Below are positions 8,248 through 16,568 of a DNA stretch of 33,747 nt, in pieces (the first letter of the stretch is position 1; each line of letters opens with the position of its first letter). The notes under the pieces were generated by a model, which had not been told where the DNA came from, ran no database searches, and saw only the letters and a list, made by a program, of their open reading frames with translations. A program made the position numbers and the translations under genes. Source of the stretch: Streptomyces rimosus subsp. rimosus (GTDB lineage: Bacteria > Actinomycetota > Actinomycetes > Streptomycetales > Streptomycetaceae); assembly GCF_000720725.1 (NCBI RefSeq), contig NZ_JOCQ01000092.1, positions 1-33,747 on the forward strand. The letters run 5' to 3'.

Positions 8248-10008
8248 TCACTTGTACATGGTCTGGTTGACGGTGCCGGGGGCGTACGCGTCCGGGTCGA
8301 CCCAGACGTTGATCAGCGACGGCAGGCCGGACTGCCGCGCGCGCTCCAGCGCCGGCCGGATCTGCGCGGGGTCGCGGACCTCCTCGCCGTAGCCGCCGAG
8401 CATCCGCGCGAAGGCGTCGTACGGCACGTCCCCCAGCGTGTTGCCGACCCGCTCCCGCGCCTCGCCGTACTTCGCCCGCTGCCCGTACCGGATCTGGTTC
8501 ATCGAGGAGTTGTTGCCGACGATCCCCACGAACGGCAGGCCGAAGCGGACCAGCGTCTCGAAGTCCCACCCCGTCAGCGAGAACGCGCCGTCCCCGAAGA
8601 GCGCCACGACCTCCTTGTCCGGCCGGGCCCTCTTCGCCGCCAGCACGAACGGCACGCCGACGCCGAGCGTGCCCAGCGGCCCCGGGTCCATCCAGTGACC
8701 CGGCGCCTTCGGCCGCACGACCTGGCCCGAGAAGGTCACGATGTCCCCGCCGTCCCCGATGAAGACCGAGTCCTCGGTCAGGAAGTCGTCGATCTCGCCG
8801 ACCAGGCGGTACGGGTGGATGGGCGCGGAGTCCGAGCGCAGCAGCGGCAGCCGCTCCGCCACCGCGGCCTCCTCGACGGCCCGCAGCTCCTCGATCCACC
8901 CCTTGCGCCGTCCCGCACCGGTGTCCAGCCGCCCCGACGCCGCCTGCGCGGCCGCCGCCAGCACCAGCCCCGCGTCGCCCACGATCCCCAGATCGACATC
9001 CCGGTTCCGGCCGACCGTGCGGTAGTCCAGATCGACCTGCACGACGGTCGCGGCAGGCGAGAGCCGCTTCCCGTACCCCATCCGGAAGTCGAACGGCGTC
9101 CCGACGACCACGATCAGATCGGCGTGGGTGAAGGCATGACGGCGGGAGAGCTGGAAATGGAGCGGATCGCCGGGCGGCAGCGTGCCCCGCCCCGCGCCGT
9201 TCATATAGGCGGGCAGATTCAGGCCCCGTACGAGAGCGGCCGCCGCGTCCGTACCGCGCGTCGTCCACACCTGGCCGCCGAGCAGGACCGCCGGTTTCTC
9301 GGACCGTACGAGCAGCTCGGCCAGCCGCTCGACGACGTCCGGATCACCCGCCGAACGGGTCGAGGCGCGGTAGTGCCCCGCCCGGGGCACCCGCGCCGTA
9401 CCGCGCGGCACCTTCGCGTCCAGCACATCCCGGGGTATCTCCAGGAAGGACGGCCCGGGAGCGCCGTGGAAGCACTCCCGGAACGCCATCGAAACCATGT
9501 CGGCGACGCGCGCGGTGTCCGGCACGGTCGCCGCGAACTTCGTGACCGGCGTCATCATCTCGACATGCGGCAGATCCTGGAGCGACCCCATCTTGTGCTG
9601 ACCGAGCGCCCCCTGCCCGCCGATCAGCAGCATCGGCGACTCGGCCCGTAAGGCATTGGCCACCCCGGTCACGGCATCCGTCGTCCCGGGCCCCGCCGTG
9701 ACCACGGCACACCCCGGCCTCCCGGTGATCCGCGCATGGGCGTCCGCGGCATGCGCGGCGACCTGCTCGTGCCGTACGTCCACCACGTCGATGCCCTCGT
9801 CGACGCAGCCGTCGTAGATGTCGATGATGTGTCCACCGCAGAGCGTGTAGATCACGTCGACGCCCTCGGCCTTGAGGGCTTGGGCCACGAGGTGGCCGCC
9901 GGAGATGAGGGATTCGGGGGTGGTGGGCTGGGGGTGGTGGTTCGGGATGGGGTTTTGGGCGGGGGCCTGGACGGGGTCCTTGGCGGGGGCCTGGGGGGCG
10001 TCGGGCAT
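8248..10008 (-). CDS. oxc: Thiamine-diphosphate decarboxylase, probable oxalyl-CoA decarboxylase
   Basis: The product of about 586 residues has the three-domain ThDP fold: an N-terminal PYR domain with the catalytic Glu in VRHEQVAAHAAD and the loop VTAGPGTTDAVTGVANA, a middle domain, and a C-terminal PP domain with GDGAFSLTGWDFETLVRFG ending in GNNSSMNQ (the GDG...NN cofactor motif). Position next to frc and an OFA transporter supports cleavage of oxalyl-CoA to formyl-CoA and CO2. The motif region is not very close to the Oxalobacter enzyme, and acetolactate synthase-like or 2-hydroxyacyl-CoA lyase activity remains possible. I start it at the ATG giving MPDAPQAP, 12 nt after AAGGG; an in-frame ATG lies 12 bp upstream. 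The first 40 residues are a Pro/Ala-rich tail. Confidence 0.78.
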   Translation of the reverse strand: MPDAPQAPAKDPVQAPAQNPIPNHHPQPTTPESLISGGHLVAQALKAEGVDVIYTLCGGHIIDIYDGCVDEGIDVVDVRHEQVAAHAADAHARITGRPGCAVVTAGPGTTDAVTGVANALRAESPMLLIGGQGALGQHKMGSLQDLPHVEMMTPVTKFAATVPDTARVADMVSMAFRECFHGAPGPSFLEIPRDVLDAKVPRGTARVPRAGHYRASTRSAGDPDVVERLAELLVRSEKPAVLLGGQVWTTRGTDAAAALVRGLNLPAYMNGAGRGTLPPGDPLHFQLSRRHAFTHADLIVVVGTPFDFRMGYGKRLSPAATVVQVDLDYRTVGRNRDVDLGIVGDAGLVLAAAAQAASGRLDTGAGRRKGWIEELRAVEEAAVAERLPLLRSDSAPIHPYRLVGEIDDFLTEDSVFIGDGGDIVTFSGQVVRPKAPGHWMDPGPLGTLGVGVPFVLAAKRARPDKEVVALFGDGAFSLTGWDFETLVRFGLPFVGIVGNNSSMNQIRYGQRAKYGEARERVGNTLGDVPYDAFARMLGGYGEEVRDPAQIRPALERARQSGLPSLINVWVDPDAYAPGTVNQTMYK

Positions 10009-10104
10009 GGGGCATCGCATCCCTTCGATCGGAACGTTCCGCGGGACGTACGGGCCGGGCGCGTCACGGGCAGTCCGGGCAGCCCGGTCCATAGCCGTAG
10101 ATCG

Positions 10105-10128
10105 CATACAGTCGACGAATACTGTATG
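10105..10128. promoter_or_regulatory. Palindromic operator candidate for the oxalate operon
   Basis: CATACAGT and ACTGTATG form a perfect 8-bp inverted repeat with an 8-bp spacer, about 100 bp upstream of the decarboxylase start. A further CTGTAT half follows at about 10133. Sites built on TGTAT/ATACA are typical of GntR-family repressors. No such regulator is in the window. Confidence 0.5.
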
Positions 10129-10232
10129 GAGCCTGTATCCCGCATCGCCCGGCCACTGTCCAGGGCCGACCCCTCTGTTTCAGCCACCGGCCGGGGCCCG
10201 GGAGGTGCCGCCCGCACCACCCCTCCCACCCT

Positions 10233-10249
10233 CATAAGCTGTACTTATG
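10233..10249. repeat. Inverted repeat CATAAG-N5-CTTATG
   Basis: Perfect 6-bp arms around CTGTA, 91 bp before the tRNA-Leu gene. It could be an operator or lie in the tRNA promoter; nothing more can be said. Confidence 0.45.
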
Positions 10250-10340
10250 CCCACAGCGCATACGCAGGTGAAACCCACCCCGAAACCTTGGTATTGTTGT
10301 CCATGTCGCCGCGGGGAACGCCCCGCGAAGACCACACCTA

Positions 10341-10428
10341 GTCCGGGTGGCGGAATGGCAGACGCGCTAGCTTGAGGTGCTAGTGCCCTTTATCGGGCGT
10401 GGGGGTTCAAGTCCCCCCTCGGACACCA
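10341..10428 (+). tRNA. tRNA-Leu (anticodon GAG)
   Basis: An 88-nt class II tRNA can be folded. The acceptor stem GTCCGGG pairs with CTCGGAC (one G-T). The anticodon stem CTAGC/GCTAG holds the loop TTGAGGT, giving anticodon GAG, which reads CTC and CTT Leu codons. A long variable arm (about 10385-10400) marks Leu, and the T arm GGGGG/CCCCC holds TTCAAGT. CCA is encoded. A terminator follows 8 nt later. The 3' end of tRNA-Leu genes is a common target for integrative elements, but I found no second copy of its end in the window. Confidence 0.95.
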
Positions 10429-10435
10429 GCTGAGA

Positions 10436-10459
10436 CCCCAGTTCTTTCTGGGGTTTTCT
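10436..10459 (+). terminator. Rho-independent terminator after tRNA-Leu
   Basis: CCCCAG and CTGGGG form a 6-bp stem with loop TTCTTT, followed by TTTTCT. It sits directly after the tRNA and before the converging methyltransferase gene. The U tract serves the plus strand only. Confidence 0.85.
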
Positions 10460-10471
10460 GCATTTCAGGGC

Positions 10472-11619
10472 TCAGCCGACGATGTTGCCCGGCTCCCTCA
10501 GCCAAACCTGATGCCCACGCTCCGCCGTGACGGTGACGCCGAAGTCCGTCAGCCCGGGGCGGCCGTTTCTCCGCCACCACTCCAGTGCCCCGGCGACCTC
10601 GGCGAAGAGATCACGCCGCCCCCAGTGCCTGACCCGGTACGAGCCGTCCGGCCGTTTCCGGGCCGTCGCCCATGCGGTGGTGTGCCGGTTGGAGATCCAC
10701 CACGTTCCCTCTGGACTGCGGCGGACCCACACCTCCGGCAACCGCAAGGGCACGGCCAGTTCCGCATCCCGGCTCCGGGTCAGTTCGTGAAGGCTGCATT
10801 CACGGATCGTGCCGGACGCCTGCCCGCGGGTGCGCTCGTACAGTTCCGAGATGCTGGTGTTGCCGTTCTCCTGGCCTCGCAGCGGCATGAAGGCCACCGT
10901 GTCCACGAAGCGACCGGATGCCCGCCCCGGCTCCGCCACCCGCAGCAACAGCAGTCCGTTGGTCTCGGTGGTGTTCGCCACCGGTACGAGGAGCGCTCCG
11001 CCCGGCGCGGTCTGTTCCACCCATGGAAACGGCACCTTCCGTACCGAAGCCGTGGCAATGATCCGGTCGAACGGCGCACTGGAGGCACATCCGTGCATCC
11101 CGTCACCCCACACCGCTTCCACGTCGCTCCGTACGCCCGTCAGCGCTTCCCGAGCGGCGATGGTCAACGCCTGATCGACCTCGACGGTGGTCACGCGGGC
11201 TGTGCGTGCGGCCAGGAGGGCCGCGTTGTAGCCCGACCCGGTGCCGATCTCCAGCACCCGTTGGCCCGGGTGGAGGTCGAGGTGGCCGAGCTTCCGTACG
11301 ACCACGTCCGGGGCGGAGACGGATGAGGTGAAGCGCCCGTTCGCGGGGCCGTCCGGCTTCACGGTCCCTTCGTCGATCTGCGTGATCAGGGTCGTGCGCG
11401 AGGCGTAGACGGCTTCCGCCCACTGCTCCGGTTCTTCTTTCCGGTCGATCAGGAGGGAAACAGCCCGTCGTCCTGCTTCTCCGGCCACCAGAACCGGTCC
11501 GGGACGAACGCCTCTCGCGGTACGGCGTCGAACGCCTTGCGTGTCCAGTCGGTCAGGAACCGGCCGTCCGCGTCCAGCGCCTCGGCGCACGTGCGCTTGA
11601 GTTCACTCCACGTCGGCAT
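10472..11619 (-). pseudogene. Protein-L-isoaspartate methyltransferase-like gene with a frameshift
   Basis: The ATG at 11619 follows a near-perfect GGAGGTGA and encodes MPTWSELKRT... with the family N-terminus AFDAVPREAFVPDRFWW. This frame stops at 11449 after 56 codons. The rest continues in the -1 frame from about 11456 (SLLIDRKEEPEQWAEAVY) through the SAM-binding motif VLEIGTGSGYNAALLA and FDRIIATASVRKVPFPW to the stop at 10472. Restoring one C in the C-run (plus-strand GGG at 11455-11457) gives a continuous GLFPLLIDR, as expected for the family. So there is one missing base, either real or an assembly error. An intact protein would be a SAM-dependent methyltransferase of the PCMT-like group seen beside XRE/DUF397 genes; the target is unknown. 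Confidence 0.75.
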
Positions 11620-11709
11620 GGTCACCTCCCGCCTGCTCGCAGTTCGCGTGCCCCCGCACGCGCTGTGGGCGGACCCGGCCCCCGTCGGGACCCGCGTGCC
11701 ATCCGCGCC

Positions 11710-11940
11710 TCACCTGCGTGCCGCCTCAAGAACCTCCGTGAGCCTCTTGGACGTGGCGAGGTTGATGCGCCCGAGGTCGATCAGGTGCGCCAGGACGCCG
11801 TACTCGCCCACCGGCTTCGGGTCCAGCCGCAGGCTGGGAAACCGGACGCCGGCCGCGATGGCGGCGTCCGCCAATTCGCCCATGGCTTCTCGTGCGGCCT
11901 CGGCCGGGGTGCGGCCTTGAGATGGGGTGGTCACGCTCAT
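11710..11940 (-). CDS. Small protein of unknown function (76 aa)
   Basis: The ATG at 11940 is preceded by GGAGG. The product is mostly helical and Ala-rich, with a central PSLRLDPKPVGEYGVLAHLIDLGRINLATSKRLTEVL segment in two parts: an extended stretch and an amphipathic helix pair. I do not recognise a family. It is 90 bp upstream of the frameshifted methyltransferase on the same strand and divergent from the XRE regulator, so the two minus-strand genes may be one transcript controlled by that regulator. Codon use looks like a real gene, with strong third-position GC. It has no leader/core pattern or Cys, so I do not think it is a RiPP precursor. Confidence 0.65.
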   Translation of the reverse strand: MSVTTPSQGRTPAEAAREAMGELADAAIAAGVRFPSLRLDPKPVGEYGVLAHLIDLGRINLATSKRLTEVLEAARR

Positions 11941-11971
11941 TCGCCTCCGGGGCTGTGCCGTTGCTTCCGAT

Positions 11972-11982
11972 TACAGCCTGTA
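11972..11982. promoter_or_regulatory. Short palindrome in the divergent XRE promoter region
   Basis: TACAG-C-CTGTA lies between the divergent small gene and the XRE regulator, 66 bp before the latter. It could be an autoregulatory operator. This rests only on symmetry and position. Confidence 0.35.
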
Positions 11983-12047
11983 GGCGTGCGGGTACGCTCG
12001 CCAGGGGAATGGTTTTCGGAGCTGCAGAGCGAAAATGGAGAGCAACG

Positions 12048-12989
12048 GTGCCCGCACCCAAGGAGCTTGACCCGTCCACGTCGCTTGAGGCTCTGTACGG
12101 TGTCAAGCTGCGGAAGCTCAGGAGCCGGGCCGGGTGGACTCAGCAGGAACTCGGCGACAAGGTGCCCATCGCTCATAGCCGCATCGCTCAGTTCGAGCTG
12201 GGTAACGAGTCGCCGACGAAGGACGTCTCGGACGCGCTGGACGTTCTCCTGGGCGCAGACGGTGACCTCTCGGACCTGTGGGAGCACATCCAGCGGACGC
12301 CGTTCCCGAACTGGTCACGCAAGTACATGAGACTTGAGGCCAAAGCGATCAAGATGCGGAAGTACATGGCGCATACGGTTCCGGGTTTGTTGCAGACCGA
12401 GGCGTACGCTCGTGAGCTGCTGCACGCTGCCCGACCGAACGTGGCGGTGGAAGAACTGTTGGCAGCACGCCTGGATCGGCAGAAGCTACTGGCCGTCGGC
12501 AACCCGCCGACTCTCTGGGTTGTCCTCGACGAAGCGGTGTTGAGGCGCCAGGTCGGTAGTGCATCGATCATGCGGGCGCAGTTGGCGCACTTGCTGCGCG
12601 CCCAGGAGGCATCGGAGCGAGTAGTCGTTCAAGTGCTTCCCTTCCGACAGGGTGCGCATCCGGCTATGGGCGGATCGATAACGGTCCTGTCGTTCCGTCA
12701 TCGCTCGGATGTCGTGTACCTGGAGGGATCGCACTCCGGCGAGCTGGTGGAGCAGCCGGAGCAGGTTGCCGGATACGAGCTAGCATTCGATCACTTGCAA
12801 GCTCAGGCCCTCTCCCAGAGGGCGTCTGTCGACCTCATCCGAACCGTGATGGAGGACACCTACGGTGATCCACGTCTCCCGACCCGATCTGGACGCCGCA
12901 AGCTGGCGCAAGAGCAGCTACAGCAATACGCAGGGCGGAGACTGCATCGAGGTGGCCCAAGGCTTCCCCGGCTTCGTCCCGGTGCGTGA
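12048..12989 (+). CDS. XRE-family regulator with DUF5753 domain
   Basis: The 313-residue protein has an N-terminal Cro/C1-type helix-turn-helix (LRKLRSRAGWTQQELGDKVPIAHSRIAQFELGNESP, residues about 21-55) followed by the DUF5753 domain (YMAHTVPGLLQTEAYARELL, LWVVLDEAVLRRQVG, VVVQVLPFRQGAHPAMGGSITVLSF, VVYLEGSHSGELVE). Start GTG at 12048 follows GGAG. Such genes usually pair with a downstream DUF397 gene, as here, and regulate development or antibiotic production in Streptomyces. The reading frame runs 125 bp into the DUF397 gene, adding about 40 basic residues (RSGRRKLAQEQLQQYAGRR) that look like out-of-frame translation. The normal stop may have been lost. The function of the main domains should be unaffected. 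Confidence 0.85.
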   Translation: MPAPKELDPSTSLEALYGVKLRKLRSRAGWTQQELGDKVPIAHSRIAQFELGNESPTKDVSDALDVLLGADGDLSDLWEHIQRTPFPNWSRKYMRLEAKAIKMRKYMAHTVPGLLQTEAYARELLHAARPNVAVEELLAARLDRQKLLAVGNPPTLWVVLDEAVLRRQVGSASIMRAQLAHLLRAQEASERVVVQVLPFRQGAHPAMGGSITVLSFRHRSDVVYLEGSHSGELVEQPEQVAGYELAFDHLQAQALSQRASVDLIRTVMEDTYGDPRLPTRSGRRKLAQEQLQQYAGRRLHRGGPRLPRLRPGA

Positions 12990-13083
12990 CTCCAAGGACC
13001 CGCAGCGCCCCGCCTTGATCTTCTCAGCGGCGGAGTGGACGGCGTTCGTGGCTGACGTGAAGCGCGGCGGCTTCCCGGCCTAG
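12865..13083 (+). CDS. DUF397 protein
   Basis: The 72-residue product carries the DUF397 signature: DAASWRKSSYSNTQGGDCIEVAQG, then VRDSKDPQRPALIFSAAEWTAFVADVKRGGF. These small proteins are partners of XRE/DUF5753 regulators, probably acting as antagonists in a toxin-antitoxin-like or signalling pair. Start GTG at 12865 follows GGAGG nine bases earlier. It overlaps the 3' end of the regulator by 125 bp, more than usual, and is followed by a strong hairpin. Confidence 0.88.
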   Translation: MIHVSRPDLDAASWRKSSYSNTQGGDCIEVAQGFPGFVPVRDSKDPQRPALIFSAAEWTAFVADVKRGGFPA

Positions 13084-13622
13084 CCCCCCGTCGAGCGCCC
13101 CGTTCGTCCAGTCCGAACGGGGCGCTCACCTGTATCCGAGGCAGGTTGGCCACGTGGCCGACGTAGGGGGAATGCGTGGCCGGCGCAGGTTGGCAACCCT
13201 GCGATGGGGCGGCGCCGTTGATGCTCGCGGGGCCGGAGATGGAGTGGTGAGTGGTGGAGTTCGGGGGATCGGTGCGTTGTCTTGGGGTGAATATGTGGCC
13301 CTTGACGGATGATTTTTGTTACGCGCCGTGAGGGTAATGGGAGAGGTCGCCCGTGCGCCTTGGCAGGGGAATGGTGGACTCCTCAAATTGTTTCGTGGGC
13401 GGGGGCGGTGGTGGCGGGCGCCGGGGTAATGTTGGAGTAATAAGGGACGTGTTAGGGCGGGGCGGGTCGTCGCCGGGTGCGGACGCGGGGGATGACTGTT
13501 CCGGGGCCGGGGAATGACGGCCGGGTGCATTTTCTGTGACCGTTGGAGCCGACGGGCCGGTCGCGGCTGGATATCCGTCCTACTGAACAGCGGGAGTCCG
13601 GATACGGGGGTGAAGCCGGCTC
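13084..13622. other. 539-bp intergenic region upstream of the LAL regulator
   Basis: No convincing gene. It contains the hairpin at 13093-13127, a repeated GCAGGTTGGC (13141-13150 and 13185-13194) with a small inverted repeat GGTTG-G-CAACC at 13188-13198, and an AT-richer stretch around 13300-13440. It must hold the promoter of the regulator gene. I cannot assign -35 and -10 boxes. Confidence 0.6.
13093..13127 (+). terminator. Strong hairpin after the DUF397 gene
   Basis: GAGCGCCCCGTTCG and CGAACGGGGCGCTC form a perfect 14-bp stem with a 7-nt loop, 10 bp after the DUF397 stop. There is no U tract, but such hairpins often end transcripts in Streptomyces. Confidence 0.75.
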
Positions 13623-16568
13623 ATGAAGTTGGTGGAACGGGACACGGAGCTCTCCGTCCTGGAGGGCATGCTCGATGCCTGTGCGGCCGGGCGCGGCGGG
13701 GCGGCGTTGGTCAGCGGGGCGGTGGGCGGCGGGAAGACCGCGTTGCTGCGCGCGTTCCGGGAGCGGGCGGCGCCGACCGGTGCGGTGTGGTTGCAGGCCA
13801 CGGCGACCGCGGCGGACAAGGACGTGCCGCTGCGTGTGGTGGGGCAGTTGCTGCGGACCGCCGGGCCGCCCGGCGTGGACGGGGAGCCGGCGCTGTGGCC
13901 GCTGCCGCCGCCGGTCGCGGCCGGCGCGCCGGTGCGGGGCGCGGACGGCGCCGTTCCGGCGGAAGTGGTCGCGGACGTCTTCCCGCGGATGTGCCACATC
14001 CTCTTCGCCCGGGCCAGGAAACGGCCGGTGGTGGTGTGCGTCGACGATGTGCATCAGGCCGATGCCTATTCCGTGGAATGTCTGCTGCATGTCGTGCGAC
14101 GGCTGGATGTCAGCAGGATTCTGGTGGTCCTCGGGGAAAGCAGTGGTACGGAGTGGGACGACAGCCGGACGCGGCGGGAATTGCTGCGGCGACCGGTATG
14201 CCGTTTTCTGCATGTCGGTGCGCTGCCGCGGGACGGTATCGCCGCCATGCTGGCCGACGGGCGGAAAGGGCGGCGTTCGGCGCCGCCCGTATCGGAATTC
14301 CACCGGCTGAGCGGTGGCAGCCCGCTGCTGATGCGGGCGCTGCTGGACGACTACGCGGATGCGGACGTGCGCACGGGCCGGGCCGGGAGCGCCGAGCTGA
14401 TTCCCGGTGAGGCGTACGAGCGTGCCGTCGGGCTGTGCCTGAACCGCAGTGACGTCCTCACCCGCAACACCGCGTGGCTGCTGGCGGTGCTCGGGCCGCA
14501 GGCCGAGCGGGCCGAGCCCGCCGAGCGCTCCGAGCCCGCCGAGCTGCTCGGGGTCCCGCGCGCGGCGGGCGAGCGCAGCCTGCGCGCCCTGCACGACATG
14601 GGGCTGCTCGCGGCCGGCCGGTTCCGTCACGAGGCCGGGCGGACGGCGGTGCTGCGCCGGGTGGAGCCGCCGCGTTCACCGCGCCTGGAGGCCCGCGTGG
14701 CCCGGGTGCTGTACGAGCACGGGGCGTCCGCGACCGTACTGGCCCGCCACCTGGTCGCCGCGGAGAACGTGGACGCCCCTTGGGTGCTGCCCGCGCTCCT
14801 GGAGGCGGCCGAGGCCGCGCTGGCCCGTAACGAGGTGGGGCGGGCGCTGGACTGCCTGCGCGTGGCCCGGGACAGCTGCGCGGACGAGCGGCAGGTGCTC
14901 CGGGTCCGGACCGCGCTGATACGGGCCGGGTGGCGGGTCGACCCGTCCGCCGCCGTACGGCATCTGCCCGCACTCACCGACGCCGCGCTGGCCGGGCGCC
15001 TCACCCCCCGGGACATGAAGGCGCTGATCGGCCATCTGCTGTGGTTCGGGAGGGCGGATGAGGCGCTGGAGGTGCTTCGGGTTGTGGAGGGCCCAGGGGA
15101 GGAGGCGGTGGCAGAGGCGGCTGTGCCGCATGTGGCGTGGGGAGTTGGCGGTGCGGGGGAGCGGCAGGTGCTGGAGTCGGCGCGGCTCTGGTTCGCGTAC
15201 GGATATCCCGGGGTGGCCGCCCGGGGCGGGGCCGCGGTGGCTCCGGGGACGTACGGGAAGGCAGGAGCCGGTGGCCGGGCCTCCGGCGTGGTCACCGGGC
15301 ACGGTACGCAGCAGCGGGCCCTCGCTCTGATGGCCTCCGTGCTGGACCAGGGCGCGGCCGGGGACGCGATCGTCCGTGCGGAGCGGATCCTCCAGGAGAC
15401 GCGGCCGGAGGACCGTACCCCGGCGGCGGGGCTGGCCGCCCTGGTGGCGCTCGTCGTCGCCGACGGGCTGCCGGAGGCTTCCCGGTGGTGCGACATCCTC
15501 CTGGCGGAGGCACGTGAGCGGCGGGCGCCGATGTGGCAGTCGCTGTTCGCCACGGCCAAGGCGTACACCGAGATCAGACTCGGTGAGCTGGCCGCGGCGG
15601 AGGAGTCGGCGCACACCGCGCTCACCGCCGTCCCGCCCGAAGGGTGGGGAGCGGCCGTCGCCGCCCCGGTCGCCGCGCTGCTGTACGCGAAGGCCGCCAT
15701 GGGGCGGCTGGACGAGGCCGCGGCGCACCTGAGGATCCCCGTGCCCGACGCGGCGTTCCGGACGCCCGGCGGGCTGTTGTATCTCTGGGCGCGCGGCCAC
15801 TACCACTTCGCCGCCGGCCGCCCGTACGCCGCCCTGGAGGACTTCCACCGGTGCGGGGACCTGATGGCGCGCTGGCGCCTCGACCTGTCCGCGCTGGTGC
15901 CGTGGCGCTCCGACGCCGCGCAGGTGTACGTGTCCCTGGGCGACGACCGCCGCGCCCGCTCCCTCCTGGAGGAGGAGCTGACCCGCCCCGGCCCCCGGCC
16001 GCCGTGGACGCGCGGGGTCGCGCTGCGGGTGCTGGCGGCGCTGGCCGAGCGGTCGGACCGCCCGCGGCTCCTCGCCGAGGCCCTGGACATCCTCCAGCGC
16101 AGCGGCCACCGGCTGGAGCTGGCGTACGCGATGGCGGAACTGTCGTACAGCTACTGGGACAGGAACGAGGACGGCCGGGCCCGGGTGGCGGCGCGCAAGG
16201 CGCAGCAGCTGATGCGGGAGTGCGGCATCAAGGCGCCCGTCCTGAAGGCGTCGCCGGTCGGCGCGACGAGCGCCTGTCCGCCCGAGCGGTCCGAGCGGTC
16301 CGGGGCGGGGCGTCCGGCCACCGAGCTGAGCGGCGCGGAACTGCGCGTCGCGACGCTCGCCGCGCGCGGGTACACCAACCGGGAGATAGCCGGGGCGCTG
16401 TTCATCACGATCAGCACCGTGGAGCAGCACCTGACCCGGGCGTACCGGAAGCTGGGCGTGCAGCGCCGTACGGACCTGGCGACCCGGCTGAACCTGGACG
16501 CGGGGGAGGAGGCCGGGCCGGCCGGGTGCGGCGACGGCTTATCGCGTGACTGTCTTCGGGCCGGTTAG
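13623..16568 (+). CDS. LAL-family (large ATP-binding LuxR) transcriptional regulator with a TTA codon
   Basis: The 981-residue protein has an N-terminal AAA-type ATPase with Walker A GAVGGGKT (residues 32-39) and Walker B VVVCVDDVHQAD (about 138-149), a long helical repeat middle region, and a C-terminal LuxR helix-turn-helix: ELSGAELRVATLAARGYTNREIAGALFITISTVEQHLTRAYRKLGVQ. Start ATG at 13623 follows GGGGGTGA. LAL regulators commonly act as activators of antibiotic clusters. It is the first gene of the presumed cluster. Codon 973 (16539-16541) is TTA, the codon read only by bldA tRNA in Streptomyces, placed after the DNA-binding domain and eight codons before the stop. The target genes are inferred, with the repeated GGGGTRCCCC elements as candidate sites. 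Confidence 0.9.
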   Translation: MKLVERDTELSVLEGMLDACAAGRGGAALVSGAVGGGKTALLRAFRERAAPTGAVWLQATATAADKDVPLRVVGQLLRTAGPPGVDGEPALWPLPPPVAAGAPVRGADGAVPAEVVADVFPRMCHILFARARKRPVVVCVDDVHQADAYSVECLLHVVRRLDVSRILVVLGESSGTEWDDSRTRRELLRRPVCRFLHVGALPRDGIAAMLADGRKGRRSAPPVSEFHRLSGGSPLLMRALLDDYADADVRTGRAGSAELIPGEAYERAVGLCLNRSDVLTRNTAWLLAVLGPQAERAEPAERSEPAELLGVPRAAGERSLRALHDMGLLAAGRFRHEAGRTAVLRRVEPPRSPRLEARVARVLYEHGASATVLARHLVAAENVDAPWVLPALLEAAEAALARNEVGRALDCLRVARDSCADERQVLRVRTALIRAGWRVDPSAAVRHLPALTDAALAGRLTPRDMKALIGHLLWFGRADEALEVLRVVEGPGEEAVAEAAVPHVAWGVGGAGERQVLESARLWFAYGYPGVAARGGAAVAPGTYGKAGAGGRASGVVTGHGTQQRALALMASVLDQGAAGDAIVRAERILQETRPEDRTPAAGLAALVALVVADGLPEASRWCDILLAEARERRAPMWQSLFATAKAYTEIRLGELAAAEESAHTALTAVPPEGWGAAVAAPVAALLYAKAAMGRLDEAAAHLRIPVPDAAFRTPGGLLYLWARGHYHFAAGRPYAALEDFHRCGDLMARWRLDLSALVPWRSDAAQVYVSLGDDRRARSLLEEELTRPGPRPPWTRGVALRVLAALAERSDRPRLLAEALDILQRSGHRLELAYAMAELSYSYWDRNEDGRARVAARKAQQLMRECGIKAPVLKASPVGATSACPPERSERSGAGRPATELSGAELRVATLAARGYTNREIAGALFITISTVEQHLTRAYRKLGVQRRTDLATRLNLDAGEEAGPAGCGDGLSRDCLRAG
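16539..16541 (+). promoter_or_regulatory. TTA (bldA) codon in the LAL regulator
   Basis: In-frame Leu codon TTA, the 973rd of 981. In Streptomyces TTA codons depend on the bldA tRNA and link translation to development. Confidence 0.9.

Larger units (their letters stand above)
10009..10340. other. 332-bp intergenic region between the oxalate operon and tRNA-Leu
   Basis: No gene is seen. It holds a GntR-like palindrome (10105-10128), a second inverted repeat CATAAG-ctgta-CTTATG (10233-10249), and a G/C hairpin (10310-10327) just before the tRNA. Both the decarboxylase operon (minus) and the tRNA (plus) must have their promoters here. Confidence 0.7.

Noticed and set aside
11449..11460. Programmed -1 frameshifting as the explanation of the broken methyltransferase frame
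   Set aside because: The frame-0 codons TTT CCC do not form a proper X-XXY-YYZ slippery site, and no downstream pseudoknot is apparent. Loss of one base in a C-run is simpler.
11622..11702. A 26-codon ORF on the minus strand just before the methyltransferase start, with TGA close to its ATG
   Set aside because: Arg/Gly-rich composition typical of noncoding GC-rich DNA and no ribosome-binding site. The TGA is part of the ribosome-binding site of the next gene.
11710..11940. Possible lanthipeptide (FxLD-type) precursor next to a PCMT-like methyltransferase
   Set aside because: No FxLD leader motif, no Cys, few Ser/Thr in the C-terminal part, and no LanB/LanC/LanM gene nearby.
10341..13083. 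Integrative element inserted at tRNA-Leu
   Set aside because: No integrase, excisionase or replication gene, and no second copy of the tRNA 3' end in the window. The tRNA with accessory genes beside it is suggestive only.
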